In this document: piece after piece, positions 39,510-50,300 of the stretch | Layout of the letters: each line of letters opens with the position of its first letter | Position numbering within the stretch: the first letter of the stretch is position 1 | DNA from: Prorocentrum cordatum | Lineage: Eukaryota > Sar > Dinophyceae > Prorocentrales > Prorocentraceae | DNA: 64,000 bases | Direction of reading: 5' to 3' | NCBI GenBank assembly: GCA_963575745.1 | Contig: CAUYUJ010002742.1 | Location: 1-64,000, forward strand | Position numbers and translations under genes: made by a program | Notes under the pieces: model-generated | What the model was told of the DNA's origin: nothing | The model's database searches: none | The model's input: only the letters and a program-made list of their open reading frames with translations

Positions 39510-39690
39510 GGTGTGCCGCCGATTCGGTGGCCGGGCCCGGGTGCCCAGGTGCCCTGGTGCCCGGGTTCGCTGCCGATTCGGTGGCCGGGCCCGGGTGCCC
39601 GGGTGCCCGGGTGCCCGGGTTCGCCGCCGATTCGGTGGCCAGGCCCGGGTGCCTGGGTGCCCGGGTGCCCGGGTGCCCGGTGCCTTGTAG
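39510..39690 (+). repeat. Higher-order repeat of GGGTGCCC with GATTCGGTGGCCG
   Basis: Three higher-order units, each a GCCGATTCGGTGGCCGGGCC segment followed by two to four GGGTGCCC octamers. Confidence 0.8.
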
Positions 39691-39835
39691 CCCTATACCT
39701 TTATAGCCCTATATTCCTATCGCCCTATAGCCCTATAGCCCTATAACCCATGTAGTTTTATAGCCATATAGCCCATAGCGCCCAAGAGCCCATATAGCCT
39801 TGTAGCCCTATAGCCCTACAGCCCTAAAAAGATTA
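39690..39835 (+). repeat. TAGCCCTATA short tandem repeat
   Basis: Imperfect 9-10-bp AGCCCTATA units. Resembles no known telomere repeat exactly and is internal. Confidence 0.75.
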
Positions 39836-40017
39836 TGATTGGGCTTTTCTGTGGTATCATGAGAGTGTTCTTGCACTTTTTGTTCGGGTAGCTGGCACTC
39901 GAAGCCCCGATGTTTCTTTGGACGTGGCGCGCCTTGCGGATGCGAAAAAAATGAGAAGTCGATTTTTCGTGGTTGGGGGTGTTTGGTGATGACCACGTAC
40001 GTAGTCAGGGGTATCTC

Positions 40018-40140
40018 AGCGCCCCCATCCCACCACCCCGGTTGGGGACAGGCCCCGCGAAACCCGAAGGGAGCAGCCTGTATCCCCATTTGGGGGTGTA
40101 CATCGGCCACTGGGGCCTAGGCCTCACCAGGCCTCGTGAG
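40018..40140 (+). mobile_element. Family C element interior, ends lost
   Basis: CCACCACCCCGGTTGGGGAC and AACCCGAAGGGAGCAGCCTG match the interior of 20915-21086. Terminal repeats are not seen. Confidence 0.55.
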
Positions 40141-40224
40141 GCGTCTTGGTGACAAATGGGAAAACATGCATTCATCCTGCCTCACACGCGCCCATCCAGT
40201 CCAGGGTTTTGGCGGCGCGTGACA

Positions 40225-40852
40225 TGCGATGGTAAAAAACGATGATGGTGATGATAGTGATGATGATGATGAGGAGGACGAGGAGACGGATTATGATGTT
40301 GATGTTGATGTTGATGTTGATGTTCTTGTTCTTGTTCTTGTTCTTGTTCTTGTTGTTGCTGATGATGAGGAGCATGATGATGATGATGATGATGGTTTTG
40401 ATGGTGATGCTGATGATGGTGATGGTGACGGTGATGGTGGTGATGCTGAGGATGAGGATGATGTGGATGGTTATGATGATTATGATGGTTCTGAACATGT
40501 GGTTGTTTATGCTGAAGATGAATTTTGTGATGATGGTGACGATTATGATGATGAGGATGATGATTATGATAATGCGGGTTAGAATGGCAGTTTGTTTCTG
40601 ATTGCGAAGCTGATGACGATGATGATGATTGGGATGACGCTGATGGTGATGATGGTGATGATGATGATGATGATGGTGCTGATGGTGGTGGTGGCAGTGG
40701 TGATGCGGATGACGATGATGATGACGATGATGCTTCTGATTATGATGATGATGATGATGATGATGATGACGTTTATGATGATGATTATGTTGATCATGAA
40801 TATGATGAACATGATGATGCGGATGATGATGTTGATGACCATGATAATGATA

Positions 40853-40894
<42 letters not shown>

Positions 40895-41110
40895 GTGTCA
40901 AATTTGATGGCGATGCTGATGGTGATCGTTAAGGCGATGTTGAGGATGAGATTGATGATGGGGTGACGATCATTATGCTGATGAGGATGACGGTGACAAG
41001 GACGATGCGGAGGAGCAGGAGGAGGAGGAGGGGTCAGAGGGAAAGCAGAGACGTCCTGGCAGTCGAACGTCGTCGTGATGGTCGTCGTCGTCGTCATCAT
41101 CGTCTTAGTC
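40225..41110 (+). repeat. GAT microsatellite with GTT and GTC sub-blocks
   Basis: Interrupted GAT triplets over nearly 900 bp, with TTGATG and TTCTTG sub-repeats at 40287-40356. Frames are poly-Asp, poly-Met or poly-Ile and are not called as genes. Confidence 0.9.
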
Positions 41111-41559
41111 GTCGTGGCCGTCGTCTATCAAGTGTCCAGCTTGCTTTGGCTTCCGCACCCGCTAATATGAGGTCATACTTAATCCCTATCTCAATCTCCC
41201 CCCTCATTATCACTATTTCCCCCCTTCTGTATACGTGAGTGCATATGTACATAGATACATACATATGTGTGTATCCCTAGCCTCCCTTTTGCATCCCTGA
41301 TCCATGGTGAACATGCTTCGCCCATCTCGTGTTGCTGGCAGGAGACGACGGCTGCTGCTCGAGATGATCATGCGGGGCCCGCCAGACGTTTTACCAGGGC
41401 ACGTCAGGCGGTGGGCATTGGCAAAGTCATCGTGTCCGCTGGGCACCCGCCCATGGCAACGCCGTTTGCGTGTCAACCCCATCACTCTCACCCTCCCTCT
41501 CGCCATCGCCCCCTCCCAGAATAGGAGGAGGTGGAGGAACAAGAGGAGGAGGCGGAAGA

Positions 41560-42260
41560 GGAGGAGGAGGACCGGTGTAAACCCAAGATTCACCAACGAT
41601 ATTGCAACAAACCCTCTCCAAGTTCCATCTTCAAAAGCTCCTACACTAATTCATTTTCGCTTAGGGAAATGCCCCGTTGGAAGACAACCGTTTGAGCATT
41701 TGGAAGTGTGGCAGAACGCCATCAGCGGGATTTCAACGCCGCGACGCACCGCTATTGTTGAGTCTTGACGATCTTGAACCGTTCCAGAGCCTCATCCCTA
41801 GGACTTCTACACTGCGAATCGACGTGACTATTGCGCCCTGGCGTTCTGACATCGTGCCACAACACAATTTCTACGACATTAAACGTGAGAATCTTTGAAA
41901 CCCCCTAAAGACGAATATGCGCGGCGCTAAGGCGAGAGCAAAATTTTGAGAAGGAAGCACCATCCATCCGTGAAATTCTTGAAACGTTTAAAACGAATGT
42001 GCGCGGCGCTAAGGCGAGAGCCACATTTTTTGAAGACGGACCGCCTTGCAAATGTTTCAGACGAGTGCGCGGCGCTAAGGTGAGAGCCACATTTTAAAAG
42101 CGGACCGCCCTCCATCCGCGAAACTCTTGCAAATTTCAAGCCTCAGGATCATAAATGGTGAGGAGGTCTCAGGCGAAACGCCTGGCCCGCCCTTTCGACT
42201 GGCCTCGGGGTGCGACAGGGAGGAGTTATTCATAAGGAAAAGGAGTGGAGGAGGAGGAGG
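41560..42260 (+). repeat. Duplicated composite segment, copy 1, with three 83-bp satellite units
   Basis: Order: GGA run, TGTAAACCCAAGATTCACCA, spacer, satellite units at 41918, 42000 and 42066 (TGCGCGGCGCTAAGG), then GGTGAGGAGGTCTCAGGCGA and GGGGTGCGACAGGGAG. The same order recurs at 43540-44500, so this is a segmental duplication of a compound repeat. Confidence 0.8.
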
Positions 42261-42330
42261 AGGAGGAGGAGGAGGAGGAGGAGGTGGAGCAGGAGCAGGA
42301 GCAGGAGAAGGAGTAGGAGGAGGGCTCTGA
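42239..42330 (+). repeat. GGA/GCAGGA microsatellite
   Basis: GGA triplets grading to GCAGGA. Confidence 0.9.
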
Positions 42331-42870
42331 GGGCTCTGATGATAAGAACCGCTCCTGCGGTCCCTGGCCGCGCGAGGCCCAACGCGGAGGTGGGGAAGAA
42401 CCACCCACGCACCAGGCGACGCGCAAACTACGCCGAGCCAACAAGGCCCGGCCACGAGGAGCCACACGAGGCCCCAACGGGCCAAGCCAACCCTGTCACT
42501 TCCCAGGGAAAGACGTGGTGAGGCTGGAGCCGTGCGCGGAAGGATCCGCTCCCCCACGCCCCCGACCCCAGGTCAGACCGAAACGATCTTGCACAGGGAA
42601 ACGCTGGATAACCTCGGCCAATTCCGGTCGCTGCCATCTTCACGCAGAATTTTCCACCCGTCCACGGCCCCGTGCTGCATGCGCCACGCGACTCCAATGA
42701 AACGATATCATTGCAATTGTCCCCAGCGTCCCCATCAACTGGAGTGACGAACTTGCCAAACAACTTCGGCTCGATCTTGCCATTCATCTTCGCCTCGGCT
42801 GCGCCAATGCTTGCAAGAGTGCTTGAGGACGTGCTGATGACGCCCAGGACGTGCTCTGGGCCCGCGGCGG

Positions 42871-43560
42871 CTAGGAGGAGGAGGAGGAGGAGGAGGAGGA
42901 GGAGGAGGAGGAGGAGGAGGAGGAGGAGGAGCAGGAGCAGGAGGAGCAGGCAGGAGAGAGGAGGAGGACAACAAAAACAGGCGGAGGAGGAGCAGGAGGA
43001 GGAGAGGAGGAGGAGGAGGAGGAGGAGGAGGACCAGTTCGTCGTCGCGATACTCGGGACGATCAGCGTCCGCGCTCGAGAGCGGACCGACCGCCCCCCTC
43101 CGCCGCGCCAGGGGGCCTTCTCCCTCCTCGTCGCCGCCGTCGCCGTCGGTCTCGCCGCGCCACCCCTCCTCCTCCTCCTCCTCCTCCTCCTCCTCACTCC
43201 TCCTCCCTCCTCCTCCTCCTCCTCCTCCTCCTCCGCATCCCTCCTTCTCCTCCTCCTCCTCCTCCTCCTCCTCCTCCTCCTCCTCCTCCTCTTCGGTCCT
43301 CCTCTTCGGTCCTCGCCGTCGCCGTCGGTCTCTCCCCGAGGTGGGGCATCCGCCTCCACGTGGGCTCCGCGGAGCGGGCCGGACGGGAGCGGGAGACTAT
43401 CACGGTGTACAGCTTGGAGCCAGGCCTCGCGGCCGCCAGGCCCCTCGCGCGGGGGGGGGGCAGGAGGAGGAGGAGGGGGAGGAGGAGAGGGAGGAGGAGA
43501 GGGAGGAGGAGGAGGAGGAGGAGGAGGAGGAGGAGGAGGAGGAGGATGAGGAGGAGGAGG
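42871..43560 (+). repeat. Alternating GGA and TCC microsatellites
   Basis: GGA at 42871-43035, TCC at 43165-43310, GGA at 43460-43560. This opposed pattern repeats that at 22.0-23.0 kb. Both strands show long Arg/Gly/Ser frames without domains. Confidence 0.9.
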
Positions 43561-44515
43561 ACAAGTGTAAACCCAAGAGTCACCAACGATGTTGGAATTA
43601 ACCCTCCCTCCAAGCTTCCTCTTCATAGGCCCCTAGAACGGTTCATTTCCACTGAGGGAATTGCCTCGTTGGAAGACAACCGTTTGAAGACCTTGAAGCA
43701 TGCCAAAATTGTTCTCGGGACTTCCAAGCATGGATCAACCTGACCGCTGCGCCCTGACGATCTGGAATCGTGCAAGAACGCCATTGTTGGGACTTCAACA
43801 CCGCGCATCAACATAACTGTTACACCCGCATAATCCTGAATCCTTCCTGAACACGATTTCTGGTATTTTGATCATGGGAACCCGTGAAACTCTTGCAAAT
43901 GTTGCAAACGAATGTGCGCGGCGCTAAGGCGAGAGCCACATGTTGAACAAGAACCGCCCTCAATCCGAGAAAGTCATGCAATTGTTTGAAACGTATGTGC
44001 ACGGCGGTAAGGCGAGAGCTACATTTTGAAAACGACCCGCCCTCACTCCGTGAATATGTTGCCAATGTTTTAAACGAATGTGCGCGGCGCTGAGGCGAGA
44101 GCTACATGTTGAAAACGGCCCGCCCTCACTCCGTGAAGCTCCTGCAAAGTTTTAGAATGATTGTGCGCGGCGCTCGGACGAGAGCCGCATTTTGAAAACC
44201 ACCCGCCCTCAATCCTTGAAGCTCTTGCAAAGTTTCAGAACGAATGTGCGCGGCGCTCAGGCGAGAGCCACATTTTGAAAACCACCCGCCCTCAATCCTT
44301 GAAGCTCTTGCAAAGTTTTAGAACGAATGTGCGCGGCGCTCAGGCGAGTGCCACATTTTGAATACGACCCGCCCTCCATCTGTGAAGTTGTTGCCATTTT
44401 GCTTCGGAGTCATACATGGTGAGGAAGTCTCAGGCGAAACGCCTGGCCCCGCCCTAAAAACTGGCCTCGGGGTGCGACAGGGAGAAGCTTATAAGGAAAC
44501 GGACTGGAGGAGGAG
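43540..44515 (+). repeat. Duplicated composite segment, copy 2, with six 83-bp satellite units
   Basis: TGTAAACCCAAGAGTCACCA, spacer, then satellite units whose TGCGCGGCGC starts fall at 43915, 43998 (variant), 44081, 44164, 44247 and 44330, a constant 83 bp. It then has GGTGAGGAAGTCTCAGGCGA and GGGGTGCGACAGGGAG, as in copy 1. Confidence 0.85.
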
Positions 44516-44935
44516 GAGGCGGAGGAGGAGGAGGAGAGAAGAGAAGAGAAGGGAAGAACAGAACATATACGAGAAGAGGAAGGACGAGACGACAATGGAA
44601 GAGAAGAGAAGAGAAGAGAAGAGCAGATAAGATAATATGTATATCAGAAGGGAAGAGAAGAGAAGATAAGGAAATAGACGATGGAAGATACGAGAAGACA
44701 CTATACGATAACATACTATACAATATAATAAGAGACGGGAATAACATATGACACTGTACGATACCATAAGATAATATGTTGTCGTAGAGTATAAGAGAAG
44801 GGAACATATACAATCTTATACTATTCGGGAATATGATATAATATAATAGGAGAAAAGAGAATATTGCATAACATACGATAGGATACGATATACTGACAAA
44901 TGTTATGAAGGGATACGAAGGGAAGAGGAGGAGGA
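44515..44935 (+). repeat. AAGAG/GGA purine-rich and AT-rich low-complexity DNA
   Basis: GAGAAGAGAA repeats followed by ATACGATA and ATAATATA-rich sequence. No gene. Confidence 0.75.
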
Positions 44936-45162
44936 AGAGAAGGAGCTGCCCCTAGTCCCGGCGAGGTGGTGCCAGTCGCAGCGGAGCGCGACCTTCCACG
45001 GCGCCGCCGTGCCGCTGTGGCTTTGCCCCGGGGACGTGATCGCGAGCGCCAACGGGCTCACCCAGCCGGCCGCGATCCTCAGAGAGGTGGCTCTGGGTCC
45101 CCTTTTGCTGATTCTCGTCATGAGGGGAGGGCAGGCTGGGGACGCTCATCAAGAAACCGAAG

Positions 45163-45335
45163 GCTTTGGGTCAGGGTGCCCTGGGTTTCTTTGCTCCGCG
45201 CGCTGCACGGTGACTTCAGCGGTCGTGGAAGGAGCTGCTGCGTTCATGGTTCTTTGGGTTTCCTCCACTTGCATCTCGAACATGTGTCTTTTCAGGGCTG
45301 GGTTTCTTATGAGGGCTTCTTGTGGCCGCGTCCTC
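45163..45335 (+). mobile_element. Family B element, diverged partial copy
   Basis: CAGGGTGCCCTGGGTTTCTTTG near the left and CAGGGCTGGGTTTCTTATG near the right match family B. The middle is replaced. Confidence 0.5.
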
Positions 45336-45723
45336 ATTATACAGTCAACCCACATAGTAAGGACGATCGGCTTCTCAAGGGTACCCTTGCTTCCTCGCCT
45401 CTTCGGTAATCTTCGGTCCATCCTCAACCTCTTTCGATGGCCAGCCCCGCTCGAAGAGCCTCGGCATGGGCGCCCAAGGCCCTTGCATCCTTACCGCGCA
45501 CCCTTCCTATACGCGTTGACGGTATCGTCGCGATGGTCATGGTTCTCGGGACATCTCATCAGTTCTCGGCGGATCTCCAGCCTCGGGGTGCCTTCCAGCA
45601 GCTGCGCCCGAAGAGGGGGGGGGGCCAGATCGCCCCGAAGGGCCGCCAGAGACCCGAGTTGTGACCCAAAGGCCGCCCGACGTCGTCCCTTCCCCAGGGC
45701 CCCTGCTGCTGCTCCACCCGTCG

Positions 45724-45800
45724 ACCCGACCATCCATCCATCCATCCATCCATCCATCCATCCATCCATCCATCCATCCATCCATCCATCCATCCATCCT
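45724..45800 (+). repeat. CATC tetranucleotide microsatellite
   Basis: About 18 perfect CATC units. Confidence 0.97.
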
Positions 45801-45916
45801 CCTCCTCCTCCTCCTCCCCCTCCCCCTCCTCCTCCTCCTCCTCCTCCTCCTCCTCCTCCTCCTCCTCCCCCTCCTCCTCCTCCTCCCCCTCCCCCTCCTC
45901 CTCCTCCTCCTCCCCT
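45800..45916 (+). repeat. TCC microsatellite, 5' flank of LINE-2
   Basis: TCC triplets ending TCCTCCCC directly before the SL copy. The same string, TCC run plus CCCC, closes the tract at 52911-52954, consistent with a target-site duplication inside a microsatellite. Confidence 0.85.
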
Positions 45917-45937
45917 TCCGTAGCCATTTGGCTCAAG
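45917..45937 (+). promoter_or_regulatory. DinoSL copy at the LINE-2 5' end (one T short)
   Basis: TCCGTAGCCATTTGGCTCAA plus G: the dinoflagellate leader with three T instead of four. It is followed at once by ATG at 45938. As in LINE-1 it marks the exact element end. Confidence 0.9.
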
Positions 45938-46074
45938 ATGCCTAGTTCCGCAGGGGAACAAGTGGATACCGCTAGTCCGCGGCCAGTGCCAGGGCTCTTG
46001 AGCCCGACAGCTTTCAACTCTCCGTGTGCCTCCTGCTGCCCGCAGGTGAGCTTTCTCTGTTCCTCAGCTCGTCC

Positions 46075-47301
46075 ATGGCGCCCCCGCAGCAGCGCAGCGC
46101 CTACGTCAAGTGCTACTCCTGCTCGTACGCCTGGAACTGGAAGACCAAGCAGACGTGCTACTGGTGTGGCAAAGCCTTGGCGCCGTGGACAGATGCCCCG
46201 CCTCCGGTTCAAGGAGCTTGGGCGGCCCGTGTCACAGCCGCAGCCCAGGCCGAGTCCAAGTGCACCCAGCAGTCCAGCCCCGAGGGAAGTTGGGAACCGT
46301 GGTCATCATGGCCCAAGTCCCGCCGCCGCCGCGGCAAGGGCAACGGCAAGGACCAAGAGGACGACTGGTGGGCCAGCAAGAACGACACCCCCAAGGCTCG
46401 CTCCGCCGAGGACATCCTGGCAGAGCTCCAGGCGATCGCCCCCCACATCGACAAGGCTGCCATCGACGGCATCAAGTCGCAGATTCCGCCGCCCCAGCCG
46501 CAGAAGCCAGCCGACCTCAACGACATCTACAGCCGCGCCCAGGCTACGGAGCGCCGCTGCAAGAACAACCTGGAGAGGCTGCTCGAGAGCGAGCAAAAGG
46601 CGCTCAGCTGGTACACAGAGCGCAAGCAGGCGTCGGAGGAGGCCGCCTACAAGTTGGCAGAAGCCCAGGCCGAGGCCCAAGCGGCTCTCGATGCACTCCA
46701 AGCCGCTCGCAAGGGCGGCACAGCTACTCCTACGCCGTCGCAGCAGAACCCGACGTTCAACCTCACCAGCCTCCTCGAGGACGGCGACATCTCTATCGAA
46801 GCGGGTGCGGCGTTCGATCTCCAAGGCCTCGACATCGACGACAGCGACCGCCAGGCATGGGAATCCCTCCAACAGCGCTTCGCCACGGAGCTCAAGGCCA
46901 AGGTCACGGAGCTCTTCGGCAACACCGCCAGCCGCATCAGCCAGCTCCGCGCAGAGGCCAGCACCATGCGCACGCGCTTCGCCTCCAAGCGTCAGCGCGC
47001 GGACGAGCATGGACACGCCAGAGAGGGAGGTGGACCACCGCCCGCCGCCTCGGCTGCAGCAGGCGAACCCCCAGCGACAGCCGCAGCGGACGCTGAGGGC
47101 ACTGCGCCCTCTTCGCCAGCGGCGCCAAGCGATGAGCCTCCCGCACCTGCTGCTGGCGCTACTTCTGACGGCGGCTATGCCACACAGCCTGTGCCAGCGC
47201 TCAACAAGGACCCCGACCTCGAAGACAAGGCACAGAAGATGCTCAGCCAGATGCGCAAGCCCACTGCGACTGCCGCGGCTGGAGCGCAGCAGCCTCTTTA
47301 G
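46075..47301 (+). CDS. LINE-2 ORF1: zinc-finger and coiled-coil protein, 408 aa
   Basis: ATG 46075 lies in a good context (TCCATGG). An in-frame ATG at 46024 would add 17 residues. Stop TAG is at 47299-47301. Residues 13-31 form C-x2-C-x11-C-x2-C with W and K around it, a zinc-ribbon like those of RanBP2-type RNA-binding fingers. A K-R-basic patch follows near 83-98. Residues about 110-230 are a charged helical or coiled-coil region, and 320-405 are Ala/Pro-rich. It is the likely RNA-binding and particle protein of the element. The C terminus Q-Q-P-L repeats the Q-Q-S-L end of LINE-1 ORF1, and the underlying codons form the same shift-prone site. A second ATG, 45938, right behind the leader, is in the ORF2 frame, which is also open through all of ORF1. 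Confidence 0.85.
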   Translation: MAPPQQRSAYVKCYSCSYAWNWKTKQTCYWCGKALAPWTDAPPPVQGAWAARVTAAAQAESKCTQQSSPEGSWEPWSSWPKSRRRRGKGNGKDQEDDWWASKNDTPKARSAEDILAELQAIAPHIDKAAIDGIKSQIPPPQPQKPADLNDIYSRAQATERRCKNNLERLLESEQKALSWYTERKQASEEAAYKLAEAQAEAQAALDALQAARKGGTATPTPSQQNPTFNLTSLLEDGDISIEAGAAFDLQGLDIDDSDRQAWESLQQRFATELKAKVTELFGNTASRISQLRAEASTMRTRFASKRQRADEHGHAREGGGPPPAASAAAGEPPATAAADAEGTAPSSPAAPSDEPPAPAAGATSDGGYATQPVPALNKDPDLEDKAQKMLSQMRKPTATAAAGAQQPL

Positions 47302-47302
47302 C
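47287..47302 (+). promoter_or_regulatory. Probable +1 frameshift site of LINE-2 (CUU UAG C)
   Basis: ORF1 ends CAG CAG CCT CTT TAG C. Slipping from CTT to TTT puts AGC (47300-47302) as the next codon, in the ORF2 frame. Twelve of the 13 bases through the first base of the stop match LINE-1, although the surrounding protein sequences have diverged. The first ATG of ORF2 is 92 nt further on. Confidence 0.62.
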
Positions 47303-50300
47303 AGCCTACAACCCGACCCTGGACGGTATGGTGAGACGGGACGCCTACCGTCAGAGACCAAGAGCTACGACAACCCACCTATCATCAACGCAATGGACGC
47401 AGTCCTCGACCCGTTCGACGAGCTGGCCGAGTTGGACGCCCACATCGATTTCGCAGTCACAGATCAGTACGCTACCGCCCTGCTCGAGACGCTGTCCTCG
47501 GTAGGGGGCGATGAGGCGGCACAGTCCGTCGACCCCGTCGCATGGGACCCAGGGCAGCCGCAGAGTGCAGCGCGCGCCGACCCTGATGCCGCTCCGCCCG
47601 AGACGCTGTCCTCGGTAGGGAGCGATGAGACGGCTCAAGCTGTCGACGTGCATGTGGTACAGGAACCAGGGGGGCCTTCTCCAAAGGCAAACCCTGATGC
47701 CGCCCCGCCCAAGACGCAGTCCTTGGTAGGGGGCGATGAGACGGCGAAAGCTGTCGACACGACCGCAGGGAAATGGTCTTGGAAGCCCAGCAGCCCGAGA
47801 GCCGACCCCACACCCGCCTACCAAGACGAATGCCATACGAAGCCCACACTGTCAGACCATTCCCTGTTCTTCTCCAACATTACTCAGTGGGGACCACAGT
47901 CGGAGAAATGGCTGGCAGGGCCAGGCAAACAATATCAGATGGTAGCATTGGTTGAAACACACATCTCGTCTAGAAAAGCCCCGCCCATCTACGACAAGCT
48001 AGCAGCGGACGGTTGGAGGATATCATCGACTACGGCCACGCCTACCAGCAGATCAGACGGCGGCAACACGGGTGGCGAGATCATCCTTTCCAGGTACCAG
48101 GTCCAGGCCACCACGTTCAACCACCTCCGTGACCTCGCCATCTCCCAGCGCAGGCCCGATCCGTTCCTCGGCTTCACGCCCATGGTATGGCACAGACGCT
48201 CTGGCAACCTAGTTGTTATTGCAGCGTATCTGGAACCCCACAGGCAGATCGAGGGTGCGGTGCATGATAAGCTACTTTCGCTGGGAGCCTTCGTTACTAT
48301 GCTCACGGACCCTTGGATCATCCTGGCCGATTGGAATATGACACCTGAGCAGCTCGCAGCGACGGAGTGGCTCGCCAAATGGAATGCTACCATCGTGCGA
48401 GCACCTGGATCCGCCACGTGCGACAAGGGCCAGGGACTCACGCTTGATTTCGCACTGGTCAAGACTGGCATCGAGCACACGATCTCCATTCGCCAGTGCC
48501 CCACCGTACCCTGGGCCACCCATGTTGGCCTTGAAATTCGAGCAGGCAGCGCAGACCCCTGGTGGTATCAGTCGATCGATACTCCCAAGGCATTCCCCAT
48601 AGTGGACAGACCCAGGATCCCGCCAGACCCCAACAGCAAGACCGCCCTCAAGAAACGTAAAACAGCTGAAGCTCGAGCAGCACGTCTACGTCATCTACCT
48701 CCTGAACTCCAACAAACAGCAGCACAGCTCCAGCCACATGACGAGCCCGCAGCACAGGAACCTATCCCTTATGCTATCCCGATGGACTTATGGGAACAAC
48801 AATGGCAGGAAGCGGTACCCACACGTTGTAAGCAGCCTCACGCGCACTTCGTGTACAGACACTGGGTACACGACGCCGACGACCTCAACCTCAAGTACGC
48901 CAAATGGGTCACGGCGCTCGAGAACACCATTATCAGCCACCACCAGATCGACCCGAAGGAAGCCGCAGCATACACAGGACGAGCCCAAGGCTACCAGTTA
49001 TCTTGGAAGAAGACAGCCGCCGCCCCAGGCCGCGTACACGTACACGACCCTCAGTCGGAATCGTGGACAATCACGCTCACCCTCATCAAGCGCTACGCTG
49101 CGCTTCACGACAAGCCCAAGCACACAGCGCTCATGCAGCAGCAGGCCTCCATCATCCAGCAGCGCGCGGACCACTTCAACACTCACATGCACGACCTCCA
49201 GTTCGAGAAGGATGAGGACACCATCTTCCGCTGGTTTGCACTAGTCTGGGCCCCGCACTTGGACAAGGATGACACCGACGACTTGGTCACCATTACCGCT
49301 ACCTGGGCCTCCAGAGCTCTCTCGGCCGCCCTCGCCAAGTCCAAGAGGGCCTACGGGGGTTGGCTCGCCCAGCAATGGAAGCGCCGCCCTGGGGTACTAC
49401 ACGCCCATGTCAAGCCGGCGCCCGTACGTCACATCGAGGCCTACACGGCCAACCTGACCATCGCCGACCCCGCCGTTATCATGGACAACAAGAAGCAACA
49501 ATGGCAACAAGTATGGCAAGCCACCGAGACCTCTGACGACATCCTACAGGCCCTGTCAAAGGCCAAGGCAGCAGCCGCTCATCAACCGCTCGAGCCCATC
49601 ACAGCCGAGATCGTACACCGCTTTCACGGCCGCATGCCACCCAGTAAAGCACACGGAGTTGACGCCCTAGGACCTCGCGACCTCCATCGACTACCAGAAC
49701 CAGCAGTCGAAGCTTATGCAGATATCCTCAACTCAGTAGAGCAAGCAGGCATCTGGCCACTACAAATTGCAGGTACTATTGCAGCGCTCGCCGCCAAGAA
49801 GTCTGGAGGCGACAGGGTCCTCGGCATGCTACCTCATATGGCCAGACTCTGGTCTCGCATTAGATCGACTGCATCGGCAGCCTGGACGCAAGGTCTGGAC
49901 GACTTTTGGACTACAGCCATCAAAGGCTCCTCAGCTCTCCAAGCCGCCCTACATAGGGCATTGTTAGACGAGACAGCCTCAGCACTTGGCATACAGTCGG
50001 CCACCTTGCTATTAGACATCCAGAAGTTCTACGACAATATTAAGCTCGCCAACCTCATCATGGTCGGCCTCAACTGCGGCTTTCCCCCCATCATTCTATT
50101 ACTGGAAGTACAGCTATACCTGGCGCCCAGATTCTTGCGCAGTCGACAATGGGTGAGTATGCCTATCTTCGCCTCCAAAGGCATCATTGCAGGCTCCCCT
50201 CACGGCACCACATTGGCACGACTCATTTTACTACCAATTCTACGGCAAGCCCAAGCTCAGGCAGAGCTTGCCCAGATGTGGACCTTCGTAGACGACACTG

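Noticed and set aside
40592-40966. Met/Asp-rich frames in the GAT tract
   Set aside because: All frames are simple products of the GAT triplet.
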